A stretch of DNA of 64,000 nt from positions 124,001 to 188,000 of the forward strand of contig NZ_JAHGAW010000006.1 of NCBI RefSeq assembly GCF_018603885.1. Reading direction: 5' to 3'. This document shows positions 1 through 8,969 of this stretch, piece after piece. How positions within the stretch are numbered: position 1 is the first letter of the stretch; the number at the start of each line of letters is the position of its first letter. Origin of the DNA: Sphingobium nicotianae (GTDB lineage Bacteria; Pseudomonadota; Alphaproteobacteria; Sphingomonadales; Sphingomonadaceae). A model generated the notes under the pieces. It was not told the origin of the DNA and did no database searches. It worked only from the letters and a program-made list of their open reading frames with translations. The translations under genes were made by a program, and so were the position numbers.

Positions 1-12
1 CGACACGAACGG
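1..12. repeat. Tail of a REP-like inverted repeat cut by the window edge
   Basis: The first bases, CGACACGAACGG, are identical to the outer end of the right arm of the 25-bp inverted repeat at 27245-27315. The window therefore probably opens inside another copy of that element. Only the last dozen bases are visible, so this rests on a short match. Confidence 0.4.
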
Positions 13-29
13 GGGCGGTGAGCAGTCCC

Positions 30-863
30 CTAAGCTGCTTCGCTCGACTCGGCCGCCGCGCCCGGCGCGCCGAGCCGCTGCGAGAGACTGTTGGTCGCCT
101 CAAGCAGCAGACTGGAGAAACCGCGCTGGCGCTCGCCGGTCATGAAATCGGTCGGCCCGAGCAAGGTCAGCGCCGCCGCGATCCGGCCGCTATAGTCGAA
201 GATCGGCGCGGAGATGCCGGAGAAGTTGCGGTGTAGCCGGCCGACCGTCGAGGCGAACCCGTGCTGGCGCACGCGCGCGATCTCCTTGGCGAGGCTCTCC
301 GCAGTCTCCTGCCGTGAGGCGCCGCCGCCGCGCTTGCCCGCGGCCTCGAACGCGGCCTGCGCGCCGAGCGCTTCCTCGGTTTCCGTGTCCGGCAGATAGG
401 CGAGGAAGACGAGCCCGGTCGCGGTCGAGGTGAGCGGCAGGATGTAGCCCAGGCGCACCGCGAAGGCGCCCTGCAGCGCGCCATCCGCCTTCGCCACGAT
501 GCAGGGGCCACGATCGCCCCAGAGCGAGAGATAGATGGCGCAATCGGTCTGGTCGCGCAGGCTGGTGAGCGTGTCGGCGGCGAGGCTGACCACATCGATC
601 TGCCGGATCGCAGCGAGGCCGAGCTGGATGGCGAAGGAGCCGAGGCCGTAATGACCCGTCTTCACATCCTGATAGGCGACATTCTCGCGCACGAAGCTCA
701 CCAGATAGAGGTGGACCTTGCTGGGCGGCATGTTGGAGCGCGCGGCGATCTCGCGCAGTGGCAGCGGCCCCTCCGCCATGCGCAGCACGCGCAACACGCG
801 GAAGCCGACCTCGATCGACTGGACCCGCCTTTGTGCGGGCTCTGCCGCCGTTTGCTTCGCCAT
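30..863 (-). CDS. IclR-family transcriptional regulator
   Basis: The 277-aa product has the usual IclR length and layout. A winged helix-turn-helix lies at about residues 14-75 (VQSIEVGFRVLRVLRMAEGP, then LPLREIAARSNMPPSKVHLY). An effector-binding domain follows at about residues 90-260. IclR proteins bind small aromatic or organic acids and activate or repress the neighbouring catabolic genes. The gene is divergent from the flavin monooxygenase at 982, and a perfect 8+8 bp palindrome (932-950) lies between them. It is therefore the obvious candidate local regulator of the monooxygenase-hydrolase set. The effector is unknown. Confidence 0.9.
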   Translation of the reverse strand: MAKQTAAEPAQRRVQSIEVGFRVLRVLRMAEGPLPLREIAARSNMPPSKVHLYLVSFVRENVAYQDVKTGHYGLGSFAIQLGLAAIRQIDVVSLAADTLTSLRDQTDCAIYLSLWGDRGPCIVAKADGALQGAFAVRLGYILPLTSTATGLVFLAYLPDTETEEALGAQAAFEAAGKRGGGASRQETAESLAKEIARVRQHGFASTVGRLHRNFSGISAPIFDYSGRIAAALTLLGPTDFMTGERQRGFSSLLLEATNSLSQRLGAPGAAAESSEAA

Positions 864-931
864 TCAGCACCCATTTTTTTGCCGTTCCGGGCATTGCCAC
901 GGTTCCCGGTCTGCGCCAATGGATTTGATAT

Positions 932-950
932 TGACGAATATCATTCGTCA
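932..950. promoter_or_regulatory. Palindromic operator TGACGAATATCATTCGTCA, probable IclR site
   Basis: Perfect 8-bp inverted arms (TGACGAAT / ATTCGTCA) are separated by ATC. The site lies in the 118-bp gap between the divergent IclR gene and the monooxygenase. It overlaps a plausible plus-strand promoter, TTGACG (931-936) - N18 - TATGAC (955-960). IclR-family operators are commonly palindromes of this size. Assignment to the adjacent regulator is inferred from position. Confidence 0.6.
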
Positions 951-981
951 GAACTATGACTTTGCCCGAGAGAAGGGGTGT

Positions 982-2202
982 GTGTTGAAGACCAATTTGG
1001 GGATCGGTATTGTCGGCGGCGGCATCGGGGGTCTGACCGCGGCATTGGCCCTGCTGCGCCGCGGTTTCGACGTGACGGTTTACGAGCAGGCGAGTGTCCT
1101 TCAGGAGGTCGGGGCGGGGCTGCAGATCAGCCCGAACGGCGTGCGCGTACTGGCTGCGCTCGGCGTCGAGAAGGAATTGCTGGACATTTGCTTCGAGCCG
1201 CAAGGCAAGGAGATAAAGCTCTGGAATACCGGCCAGACATGGAAACTATTCGACCTCGGCGTGGAGTCGGTCGAGCGCTATGGCTTTCCTTACATCACCG
1301 TCCACCGCAACGATCTGCACCAGCTGCTCTATCAGACCATCGTCAGCCTCTCGCCCGATGCGGTGAAGCTCGATCATCGCTTCACCGGTGTCGAGCGCAA
1401 TGACGGCAAGGTGACGCTGGCGTTCGACGGCAAGCCGTCGGCGACGTTCGACGTCGTCATCGGTGCCGATGGCGTCCATTCGCGGATGCGCGAGCTGCTG
1501 TTTGGCGCGGGGCCGGCCAAGTTCACCGGCATCGTCGCCTGGCGCGGCGTCATTCCGGCCGAGCGGCTGCCGGAGCGGTTGCTGAAGCCGGTCGGCGTCA
1601 ACTGGATCGGGCCGGGCGGCCATGTCATCCATTATCCGATCCGCCGAGGCGAGCTGATCAACTTCACCAGCGTCATCGAACGGCAGGACTGGACGGTGGA
1701 AAGCTGGTCGATCCCCGGCACGAACGACGAATATCACGCCGATTATCCTGGCTGGCACGAGGATGTGCATACCTATATCTCGGCCATCCCGCAGCCCTTC
1801 AAATGGGCGCTGATCGCGCGGCCGCCGATGCAGGACTGGGTGACGGGACGGATCGCGCTGCTTGGCGATGCCTGCCATCCCTCGCTGCCTTTCCTGGCGC
1901 AGGGTGCGGTGATGGCGCTGGAGGACAGCATCATCCTGGCGCGCGCCTTCGAGGAGTTCGACACGGTCGAGGACGCACTTGCCCGCTATCAGGCGGCGCG
2001 CATCCCGCGCACCACCAAGGCGGTCAACGGCGCCAATGCCAATGTCGAGCGATTCCACAACCCCAAGCTTGCCGATCCGGCCGGCGCGCAGGAATATGTG
2101 GATGCACAATGGGAGCCGAGCCAGGTGGTCGATCGCTACGAATGGCTGTTCCGCTACGACGCGACGAGCGTGCCGCTCGACGGCCAGACCGTGGCGGTTT
2201 GA
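982..2202 (+). CDS. FAD-dependent aromatic-ring monooxygenase (salicylate hydroxylase type)
   Basis: Single-component flavoprotein hydroxylase of about 406 aa. The N-terminal Rossmann motif is GIVGGGIGGL. The middle DG motif is GADGVHSR. The GD motif GDACHPSLPF, which contacts the FAD ribityl, lies near residue 300. These are the hallmarks of the PHBH/salicylate hydroxylase family, which uses NAD(P)H and O2 to hydroxylate phenolic or N-heteroaromatic acids. I chose GTG 982, behind AGAAGGGG (971-978). The upstream in-frame ATG at 919 would make the palindromic operator coding. The hydrolase follows 12 bp downstream. The substrate cannot be read from sequence. Confidence 0.85.
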   Translation: MLKTNLGIGIVGGGIGGLTAALALLRRGFDVTVYEQASVLQEVGAGLQISPNGVRVLAALGVEKELLDICFEPQGKEIKLWNTGQTWKLFDLGVESVERYGFPYITVHRNDLHQLLYQTIVSLSPDAVKLDHRFTGVERNDGKVTLAFDGKPSATFDVVIGADGVHSRMRELLFGAGPAKFTGIVAWRGVIPAERLPERLLKPVGVNWIGPGGHVIHYPIRRGELINFTSVIERQDWTVESWSIPGTNDEYHADYPGWHEDVHTYISAIPQPFKWALIARPPMQDWVTGRIALLGDACHPSLPFLAQGAVMALEDSIILARAFEEFDTVEDALARYQAARIPRTTKAVNGANANVERFHNPKLADPAGAQEYVDAQWEPSQVVDRYEWLFRYDATSVPLDGQTVAV

Positions 2203-2214
2203 GGCGAGCGCGCT

Positions 2215-3411
2215 ATGAGTGAGTCTGGCCCAGCGAGCAAGGCGGCATGGACGCGCAAGCCGCTCATCCTCTCCTTTCCGGACAATCCCACCTTCAACGA
2301 GACCTATGGCTTTGCCGGCAATTCGGGGAAGGTGAACCTGGAGGCGCAGCTGCTGCGCGATCCCGCCTCGACCCAGCGCACAGTCTATGTGTTCATGCAC
2401 CCCACCTCGGTGCTGCATCTGCTGCCCATGCCGCTCGCGCTCGCCGATGCCGGGCTCGATGTGCTCTGCGCCGCGAGCCGCTATCCGCGCAACGACACGG
2501 CTTTGATCTTCGAGAAGGTGGCGATCGATCTGGGCAAGTGGATCGCCTATGCCCGCGAGGCGCTGGGCTATGAGAAGGTCGTGCTGGTCGGCTGGTCGGG
2601 CGGCGGGTCGCTCTCGCTCTTCTATCAGGCGCAGGCGGAAAGCCCGAGCATCACGCAGACGCCTGCCGGCGATCCGGTCGACCTGACCAGGGCGGGGCTG
2701 CAGCCGGCTGACGGCGTGATCTTCATCGCGGCCCATCTTTCCCGTGCCGAGACGATGACGGAATGGCTCGACCCTTCCGTGACCGACGAGCTCGATCCGG
2801 ACAATCGCGATCTCGAGCTCGATATTTATTCGCCCGATTGCCCGAACAAGCCGCCGTTCAGCGCGGCGTTCGTCGCGCGCTTCCGCGAAGCGCAACGGGC
2901 GCGCAACCGCAAGATCACCGACTGGGCACTGGCGACGCTCAAGCGCCTGAGGGAGCAGGGCACCGAGGAGCAGGAACGCGCCTTCGTCGTCCACCGGACG
3001 ATGTGCGACGTGCGCTGGATCGATCCGACCATTGACCCGTCCGACCGGCGGCCGGGCCATACTTATATGGGCGATCCCAGGACCGTGAATGTCGGCCCCG
3101 TGGGCCTTGCACGCTACACGACCCTGCGTTCCTGGCTCAGCCAGTGGAGCTACGATCTCTCCAACGCCAAGGGACCGATGAACGCGGCGCGGATCCACCG
3201 CACGCCGGTCCTCCAGATCGAGAACACTGCCGACGAGGCCGTGCCGGCGACCCATAATCCCGCGATCCGCGACGCCCTGGCAACGCCGGACAAGGAATAT
3301 GTCGTGCTGAAGGGCGCGACCCATTATTATCTCGGCCAGCCCGAGCTGCTTGCACAGTGCATCGGCGCGGTGATCGACTGGAGCCGTCGCAAGGGCCTGC
3401 TGTCCTCATGA
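2215..3411 (+). CDS. Alpha/beta hydrolase
   Basis: The 398-aa protein has the nucleophile elbow GWSGGG (Ser near residue 126) and a late His in KGATHYYLG, a plausible triad His. There is no signal peptide, so it should be cytoplasmic. It lies 12 bp after the flavin monooxygenase and overlaps the next regulator by 4 bp (ATGA), so the three are probably cotranscribed. A lid-like insertion of about 150 residues separates the core strands. Family members cleave esters, lactones or C-C bonds in aromatic degradation. Which of these applies is not evident. Confidence 0.8.
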   Translation: MSESGPASKAAWTRKPLILSFPDNPTFNETYGFAGNSGKVNLEAQLLRDPASTQRTVYVFMHPTSVLHLLPMPLALADAGLDVLCAASRYPRNDTALIFEKVAIDLGKWIAYAREALGYEKVVLVGWSGGGSLSLFYQAQAESPSITQTPAGDPVDLTRAGLQPADGVIFIAAHLSRAETMTEWLDPSVTDELDPDNRDLELDIYSPDCPNKPPFSAAFVARFREAQRARNRKITDWALATLKRLREQGTEEQERAFVVHRTMCDVRWIDPTIDPSDRRPGHTYMGDPRTVNVGPVGLARYTTLRSWLSQWSYDLSNAKGPMNAARIHRTPVLQIENTADEAVPATHNPAIRDALATPDKEYVVLKGATHYYLGQPELLAQCIGAVIDWSRRKGLLSS

Positions 3412-4187
3412 TGGCGCGGGAAACCGCCGATGCCCTGGCCGATCTGGTCGGCGCGATCGGCAGCGAGCGGTTTCCCGGCCATTTTCATGCGGCGCTCGCC
3501 TCGCTGGCCGACGTCGCGCTCTGCTCGGCGTTCCGGCAGGACGAAGACGGGACGATCCGGCTGATCCTGGCGCAGGGTGCATTGCCATTGCTGGCGGATT
3601 TCCCGCTGCATGCCTCGCTGGATTATGCCCGGACCTATTGGCGCGCGGATCCACAGATGCGCCGCCTCGCGCATGCCGCGCCGGGCCCGCCGATCGTACT
3701 GCGCAGGAGCGCCGCGGAAATCGCCGATCCGGCCTATCGCGCGGCCTGCTATGAGCGGGCGGGCATCAGGGAGCGCATTTCCATCTATCGCGCCGGTGCC
3801 CCGTCGCTCGTCGCCAACGGCTATCGCACGCTGGAGCAAGCCGCCTTTTCGCTGGCCGAGATGGCGGCGATCGAGCGTCATGCCGGCCTGCTGATGGCGG
3901 CGCTCGAGCGCCATGAGCAAGGTCGCGCCGCAGCTGGGGAGATGCATGACGAAACGGCGCTGATGCAGTCCCTCATGAACCTTCACTGCGGTCTCAGCGC
4001 GCGCGAGGCGGAGGTTTCGGCCGCGATGATGCTCGGTGAGACACAGGCCGAGATCGCCGCGCGCAAGCGACTGTCGCCCGACTCGGTGGTAACCTATCGG
4101 CGCCGCGCTTATGGCAAGCTGGGCATCGCCAACCGGCGCGATCTGTTGCGGCTTCACCGGCGACTGGCGAGCGGCGAGCGGGCGTGA
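3408..4187 (+). CDS. LuxR-type DNA-binding regulator
   Basis: The 259-aa protein has a C-terminal LuxR/GerE helix-turn-helix at about residues 195-250 (LSAREAEVSAAMMLGETQAE, then RLSPDSVVTYRRRAYGKLGI). The N-terminal 180 residues could be a ligand-sensing domain like that of quorum-type regulators, but I see no diagnostic pocket motif. The start is ATG 3408, overlapping the hydrolase stop as ATGA. A longer frame opening at 3357 lies inside the hydrolase. Its position between the hydrolase and the quinoprotein dehydrogenase suggests local control. Confidence 0.75.
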   Translation: MMARETADALADLVGAIGSERFPGHFHAALASLADVALCSAFRQDEDGTIRLILAQGALPLLADFPLHASLDYARTYWRADPQMRRLAHAAPGPPIVLRRSAAEIADPAYRAACYERAGIRERISIYRAGAPSLVANGYRTLEQAAFSLAEMAAIERHAGLLMAALERHEQGRAAAGEMHDETALMQSLMNLHCGLSAREAEVSAAMMLGETQAEIAARKRLSPDSVVTYRRRAYGKLGIANRRDLLRLHRRLASGERA

Positions 4188-4260
4188 TCGCGATCCGGCG
4201 AAGAGCGGACGGGCGGGCAAGGGGCGAGGGACTGAGATGGCTAAATCTTTCATGGCACGT

Positions 4261-4359
4261 CACCCCGGACTTGATCCGGGGTCCAGCTTCCTTCGCCAAG
4301 GCCTGGCTTTGAACGCTGTGCTTGAAAGAACAGCTCGACCCCGGATCAAGTCCGGGGTG
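4261..4359. repeat. REP-like inverted repeat with 23-bp perfect arms
   Basis: Arms at 4261-4283 and 4337-4359 are perfect reverse complements separated by 53 bp. Each arm is itself a small hairpin (CCCCGGA-CTTGA-TCCGGGG). The element sits directly in front of the quinoprotein gene and in one frame reads as an artificial protein extension. It has no coding capacity and no transposase, and looks like an intergenic palindromic element. Confidence 0.8.
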
Positions 4360-4365
4360 GCGGAG

Positions 4366-6471
4366 ATGGGTTATGCCCGCCTGCGGCTCTGCAGGGGCTT
4401 TGGTGGGGTGCTGATGACAGGCGCGCTCCTGGCGGCAGCACCTCTCGCCATCGCCGGCCCCGCCAATGTCGATCACGCCCGGCTGCTTGCGGCGGACAGG
4501 ACGCCCGGCGAATGGTTGACCACCGGCCGCACCTATGACGAGCAGCGATTCAGCCCGCTCGACCAGATCAACGACAGGAATGTCGCGCAGCTCGGCCTCG
4601 TCTGGTCGGCTGACATTCCGGTCGATCGCGGGGTTGAGGCGACGCCGCTGGTGATCGGGCGCACCCTCTACAATATCGAGCCGTGGAACGTCACCACCGC
4701 CTATGACGCCACGACCGGCAAGCAACTCTGGCGCTTCGATCCCAAGGTCAATCGCGACTATGGCAAGCTCGCCTGCTGCGACATCGTCACGCGCGGCGTC
4801 GCCGCCTGGAAGGGGCGCATCTACCTCGCGACGCTCGATGGCCGCCTGATCGCGCTTGATGCGCGGACGGGCAAGCCGGCGTGGAGTGTCGACACGTTCG
4901 ACAAGCTCTGGCCCTATACGATCACCGGCGCGCCGCGCATCTTCGACGGCAAGGTGCTGATCGGCAATGGCGGCGCGGAGGGCGCGGCGCGCGGCTATGT
5001 CACCGCCTATGACGCGGCGAGCGGCAAGCAGCTCTGGCGCTTCTACACGGTGCCCGGCGACCCCGCGAAGCCACAGCCCAACAAGGCGCTGGAGATGGCG
5101 GCCGGGACGTGGAAAGGCGACTGGTGGAACCGCGGCGGCGGCGGCACCGTCTGGGATTCCATCGTTTACGACCCGGATCTCAAGCTCATCTACATCGGCA
5201 CCGGCAATGGCGGGCCGTGGGTCCAGCGCTATCGCAGCCCCGGCGGCGGCGACAATCTGTTCCTCTCCTCGATCGTCGCGCTGAAGGCCGACACGGGCGA
5301 CTATGTCTGGCACTATCAGACCACGCCTGCCGACGAGTGGGACTTCACCGCCACGCAGCCGATCATCCTCGCCGATCTCAGGATCGACGGCGTGCTGCGC
5401 AAGGTGCTGATGCAGGCGCCCAAGAACGGCTTCTTCTATGTGCTGGACCGGGTGACGGGGAAGCTCATCTCCGCGCGCAATTATGTGCCGACAAGCTGGG
5501 CGAGCGGGATCGACATGACGACCGGCCGGCCGATCGTGAATGCCGAGGCGCATTATGGCGTCAATCCGGTGATCGTGACGCCCGGGCCGGGCGGCGGCCA
5601 CAATTGGAACCCGATGGCCTATAGCCCATTGACCGGGCTCGTCTATCTGCCGACCACCGAGATCTATTACGCTTATTCGCGCAATCCGGACTTCAAGCAG
5701 TCGCCGGGCAATATGAGCCAGCTCGGCATTGGCGGCGCGGGCTTCGAGCTGACGCGCAAGGCGGCCGCCGAGTTCGCCGAAAAATATGCGCGCAACGGGC
5801 TGATCGCCTGGGATCCGGTCGCGCAGAAAGAGGTCTGGCGCGTGCCCTATACAGGGCGCGGCAGCGGCGGGGTGCTCGCGACGGCGGGCAACCTCGTGTT
5901 CCAGGGGACGATCGACGGCACTTTCGCCGCCTATAGCGCGGACAAAGGCCGGAAGCTCTGGGAGATGCCGGTGCAACAGGTGCCGATCGCGGCGCCGATG
6001 ACCTATATGATAGACGGCGTGCAATATGTCGCGGTCAATGCCGGCTGGGGCGGGGGCATCGCCCATGCGGGGGTGGTCAAGCCCTTGCCGATCCCGCTCT
6101 CGGCGCCACGGCTTCTGGTCTTCCGGATCGGCGGCACGGCCAAGCTGCCGCCGCTGGTACTGGCCGGCGCCGGCCCGGTCCGGCCTGACGACACCAAGGC
6201 CGATGCCGCGACCATCGCGCAGGGCGGCGCTCTCTTCGCGACTCATTGCGCCACCTGCCATGGCGAGCAGGCACGCGGCGGCATCAAGGATCTGCGCGTC
6301 ATGTCGCCGCAGACGCGCGCGGAGTTTCTCGACATCGTGCTCGGCGGCAAGCGGCGCGAGAAGGGGATGGTCAGCTTCGCCAATGTGCTGAGCCGGCCCG
6401 ATGCCGAGGCGATCCAGGCCTATCTCGCGCGCCGCGCCAACGAGGATTGGGAGAGCATCACGAAGCGCTAG
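4366..6471 (+). CDS. PQQ-dependent quinohemoprotein alcohol dehydrogenase
   Basis: A periplasmic quinoprotein of about 701 aa that oxidises alcohols and passes electrons through a fused cytochrome c. From ATG 4366 it has a Sec signal peptide: an Arg-rich start, then MTGALLAAAPLAIAG. The mature part shows beta-propeller repeats (YDATTGKQLW, YDAASGKQLW), the adjacent Cys pair in KLACCD that forms the PQQ-capping disulfide in this family, and the active-site segment DEWDFTAT. A C-terminal haem c site, CATCH, is near residue 630. Longer in-frame starts run through the REP element and are rejected. It probably oxidises an alcohol released by the preceding enzymes; that link is positional. Confidence 0.9.
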   Translation: MGYARLRLCRGFGGVLMTGALLAAAPLAIAGPANVDHARLLAADRTPGEWLTTGRTYDEQRFSPLDQINDRNVAQLGLVWSADIPVDRGVEATPLVIGRTLYNIEPWNVTTAYDATTGKQLWRFDPKVNRDYGKLACCDIVTRGVAAWKGRIYLATLDGRLIALDARTGKPAWSVDTFDKLWPYTITGAPRIFDGKVLIGNGGAEGAARGYVTAYDAASGKQLWRFYTVPGDPAKPQPNKALEMAAGTWKGDWWNRGGGGTVWDSIVYDPDLKLIYIGTGNGGPWVQRYRSPGGGDNLFLSSIVALKADTGDYVWHYQTTPADEWDFTATQPIILADLRIDGVLRKVLMQAPKNGFFYVLDRVTGKLISARNYVPTSWASGIDMTTGRPIVNAEAHYGVNPVIVTPGPGGGHNWNPMAYSPLTGLVYLPTTEIYYAYSRNPDFKQSPGNMSQLGIGGAGFELTRKAAAEFAEKYARNGLIAWDPVAQKEVWRVPYTGRGSGGVLATAGNLVFQGTIDGTFAAYSADKGRKLWEMPVQQVPIAAPMTYMIDGVQYVAVNAGWGGGIAHAGVVKPLPIPLSAPRLLVFRIGGTAKLPPLVLAGAGPVRPDDTKADAATIAQGGALFATHCATCHGEQARGGIKDLRVMSPQTRAEFLDIVLGGKRREKGMVSFANVLSRPDAEAIQAYLARRANEDWESITKR

Positions 6472-6480
6472 CGCCATCGA

Positions 6481-6653
6481 CCCTCTCCCGCCCGCGGGAG
6501 AGGGAGGGCCCCGCCGCGGAGCGGCGGGAGGGTGAGGGTCTTGCCTTTGCGTCGCAAAGGCGCGGGCCGATGGCCCGCACACCCTCATCCAACTCCGCCT
6601 AATTCGCTTCGCTCATAAGGCTGCGTATCCTTCTCCCGCCTGCGGGAGAAGGT
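6481..6653. repeat. Cluster of GC-rich hairpins between convergent genes
   Basis: There are at least three perfect short hairpins: CCCTCTCCCG-CCCG-CGGGAGAGGG (6481-6504), a CCCGCCGC/GCGGCGGG pair just after, and CTTCTCCCG-CCTG-CGGGAGAAG near 6631-6652. They lie between the convergent quinoprotein and P450 genes and may block transcription in both directions. No T-run follows, so a simple intrinsic terminator is not certain. Confidence 0.5.
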
Positions 6654-6676
6654 TTGAATGCGCCGACGGGCTAAGC

Positions 6677-7879
6677 CTAAGCCGCCACCAGCCGCACCGG
6701 CAGATGCTTCCAGCCCACCGCCGCATTGTTGATGAAGCGCTCGCCCTCGCCGGCCGGCTCGATCGCCGCGACCTTCCGGACCAGCGCTTCCAGGATTACC
6801 TCGGACTCCATCCGCGCCAGAACCTGGCCCATGCAGATGTGGATGCCGCCGCCGAAGCCGACATTGGCGCCGGTGCGGGTCACGTCGAAGCGCTCCGGGT
6901 CGGCCCAGCGGCGCTCGTCTCGACCCGCAGCCGTGAGGAGCAGGGAGATCTGGTCGCCCCGCCGGAACTTGATGCCCTCGACCTCGATGTCGACCAGCGC
7001 CGTGCGACCTTGCATGCGGGCGGGGACGTCGTAGCGCAGCATCTCGTTCACGGCATTCTTCACCAGCGCCGGATTCTCGCGCATCAGCGGCCAGTTCTCC
7101 GGGAAACGCACGAGCCCGCCGATAATGTTGGCGATGCCGAGCACGGTCGTGTCGAAGCCTGCCGCCAGCGTCGCGCGAATCAGGAACTCGGCCTCCTCCT
7201 CCGTGACGATCCCCTCGTCGCTGAGGCCGAGGATCCTGGCGGCGAGGCTGCCGGGGGTCACCGTGTCGCGGCGGGTGTGATGATCGACCCATTCGAAGGC
7301 CGGTCCCGCGCGCACCATGCTCGCCTCGAAGATCGCGTTGCGCGGGCCGACCGTGTTGAACGCGGCGTCACCGAAATCGAGGATCAGCGCGCGCCCTTCC
7401 TGCGGCATGCCGAGCATGTCCGGGAAGACCTTGAGCACGAAGGCGGCGGCGATGTCGGTGACGGCATCGACCGTGCCCTTTGCCAGCGCCGCGTCGACGA
7501 TCCGCTCGGCATCGGCGGCGAAGGCGGCACGATAGGGCGCCAGCGCGGCGGGCGACAGGAAGCGCATCAGCGCATCGCGCGCGATCGTATGGTCCGGCGG
7601 ATCCTGCACGACGAGGATCGGCGGCACCAGCGTGAAGGGATCGTAAAAGGGCTTGGCGGTCGAGGTGAATTGCCGCCAGTCGGGCAGGATCTTGCGCACC
7701 GGCTCGTGTCGCATGACTGCGATGCTGTCATATTTGTCGAGCCAGACCGCGTCGCCTAGCCTGGCGAGCGAAGCATCGCTTTCCGGCAGCGCGGCGATCC
7801 AGTCGCGGGTGAAGGGGTCCGCATCGGTGCGCGGCATCGTGTCGGGCGGCGTGACCTTGATCTCGTCGGGCGCGATCAT
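6677..7879 (-). CDS. Cytochrome P450
   Basis: Soluble bacterial P450 of 400 aa. It has the I-helix oxygen-activation motif AGFDTT, the K-helix ExxR motif EMLR, and the haem-binding loop FGGGIHICMG with axial Cys at residue 349. Bacterial class I P450s need ferredoxin and ferredoxin reductase; neither is adjacent, though a reductase-like gene lies at 51357. Its ATG 7879 overlaps the stop of the upstream SDR by 4 bases, so the two are cotranscribed. A longer frame runs back through the SDR and is not the real start. It probably hydroxylates an unactivated carbon of the pathway substrate. Confidence 0.93.
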   Translation of the reverse strand: MIAPDEIKVTPPDTMPRTDADPFTRDWIAALPESDASLARLGDAVWLDKYDSIAVMRHEPVRKILPDWRQFTSTAKPFYDPFTLVPPILVVQDPPDHTIARDALMRFLSPAALAPYRAAFAADAERIVDAALAKGTVDAVTDIAAAFVLKVFPDMLGMPQEGRALILDFGDAAFNTVGPRNAIFEASMVRAGPAFEWVDHHTRRDTVTPGSLAARILGLSDEGIVTEEEAEFLIRATLAAGFDTTVLGIANIIGGLVRFPENWPLMRENPALVKNAVNEMLRYDVPARMQGRTALVDIEVEGIKFRRGDQISLLLTAAGRDERRWADPERFDVTRTGANVGFGGGIHICMGQVLARMESEVILEALVRKVAAIEPAGEGERFINNAAVGWKHLPVRLVAA

Positions 7880-8709
7880 GCCTGCATCTCCCGCCGTTTC
7901 GCTTCGTCGGCGAAGGCCCTGGCGATCGCGTCCTGCCGCGCCGCCACCTCGGGCCACATCCCGGGATGGGTGATCGCGTAGAGATCGCCGCGCCTGATCG
8001 CGTCGAGTGCGATCCGCGCAGCGCGGGCGGGCGAGATCCAGTCGACCGCCGCTTCCTTGAATTGCTCGCTGTCCTCCAGCAGCACGTCCGAGAGATTGCC
8101 GGCCAGATGCGCCGGGCGATTGCGCGTGCTGCTGCCCAGATCGGTCTGGACCGGGCCGGGGCAGAGCACCGTCACGCCGATCTTCTCGCCGGCCGTGGCC
8201 ATTTCCATTGCCAGCACCTCGCTCAGGCCCAGCACGCCATATTTGGCGGTGCAGTAAGTGGCGAGCGTCGGCACCGGCATCATCGAGGCCATCGAGCCGG
8301 TGTTGAGGAAATGGCCGCCTTCCGGATTGGCGCGCAGGATCGGCAGGAAATGCGTGATGCCGTGGACCACGCCCTTGATGTTGACGTCGATCATCCATTG
8401 CCAGTCGCGCAAGGTGAGATCGACAACCGGCGCCATCGGACCGATGCCGGCATTGTTGCACATGATGTGGACCGTGCCGAACTGCGCGACGGCGCGGCCG
8501 GCGAGGGCCGCGACCTGATCCGGATCCGAGACGTCGGTCGGCACGCCGGTCACGCCGAGTTCGGTCGCGGCCTGCTCCAGCCGCCCGGCCTCGATGTCAG
8601 CGATCATCACCTGCATGCCTTCGGCCAGCATCGCCTCGGCCAGCGCCCGGCCGATGCCCGATGCGCCGCCGGTGATGACGGCCACTTTTCCTGCGAGCGA
8701 TCCTTCCAT
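7876..8709 (-). CDS. SDR-family oxidoreductase
   Basis: Classical short-chain dehydrogenase of 277 aa with the cofactor motif TGGASGIG, structural motif NNAG, catalytic Ser in TGSMAS and YxxxK as YCTAK. An Asp in IADIEA after strand 2 points to NAD(H). Start ATG 8709 follows GAGGGGAAAG. The gene leads the SDR-P450 pair and diverges from the MFS operon across a 260-bp control region holding an operator site. It closely resembles the SDR at 14579; both share the C-terminal motif ITHPxM. Confidence 0.9.
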   Translation of the reverse strand: MEGSLAGKVAVITGGASGIGRALAEAMLAEGMQVMIADIEAGRLEQAATELGVTGVPTDVSDPDQVAALAGRAVAQFGTVHIMCNNAGIGPMAPVVDLTLRDWQWMIDVNIKGVVHGITHFLPILRANPEGGHFLNTGSMASMMPVPTLATYCTAKYGVLGLSEVLAMEMATAGEKIGVTVLCPGPVQTDLGSSTRNRPAHLAGNLSDVLLEDSEQFKEAAVDWISPARAARIALDAIRRGDLYAITHPGMWPEVAARQDAIARAFADEAKRREMQA

Positions 8710-8810
8710 GCTTTCCCCTCTTTTCCGCCGGTCTGTCGCGCCGGTCCAGGCACTTGTGGCAGCAAATCCCGGTTCGCGACAAGCACGGAAAAATGCGAGA
8801 CGATGTTTCG

Positions 8811-8849
8811 TTGACAGGGGCAACTCGTCCACATACTTATCATGTTATG
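8811..8849 (+). promoter_or_regulatory. Promoter with TTATCATGTTA operator for the MFS operon
   Basis: A perfect -35 TTGACA (8811-8816), a 17-bp spacer and the -10 region TACTTA (8834-8839) run into the operator CTTATCATGTTATG (8836-8849). The layout matches the promoters at 24397 and, on the other strand, 18446 and 45734. The operator covers the -10 and start region, so a bound regulator would occlude polymerase. The MFS gene starts about 120 bp downstream. The divergent SDR-P450 pair may share the control. Confidence 0.8.
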
Positions 8850-8969
8850 TTTTGCGGCCGGGCCGCCAGGCAGGTCGCGTGTGCTGCAAATGCGCACGAG
8901 GCGGAGGGAGAAATTGTCGGGCGGCGCTGATCGGATCAGGCCCGCTCCGGCCGGGAGAGGTTAGAGAGA

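Noticed and set aside
1246..3324. A 692-codon minus-strand open frame opposite the monooxygenase and hydrolase genes
   Set aside because: It is antisense to two well-supported genes, Arg/His/Asp-rich with no family motif, and typical of stop-poor antisense frames in GC-rich DNA.
4111..4365. An N-terminal extension of the quinoprotein through the repeat (reading ARHPGLDPGSS)
   Set aside because: The extension is the translated REP element; a normal signal peptide begins at 4366.
3994..6588. An 864-codon minus-strand open frame across the quinoprotein gene
   Set aside because: It lies opposite a gene with clear PQQ and haem motifs, and its composition is artificial.
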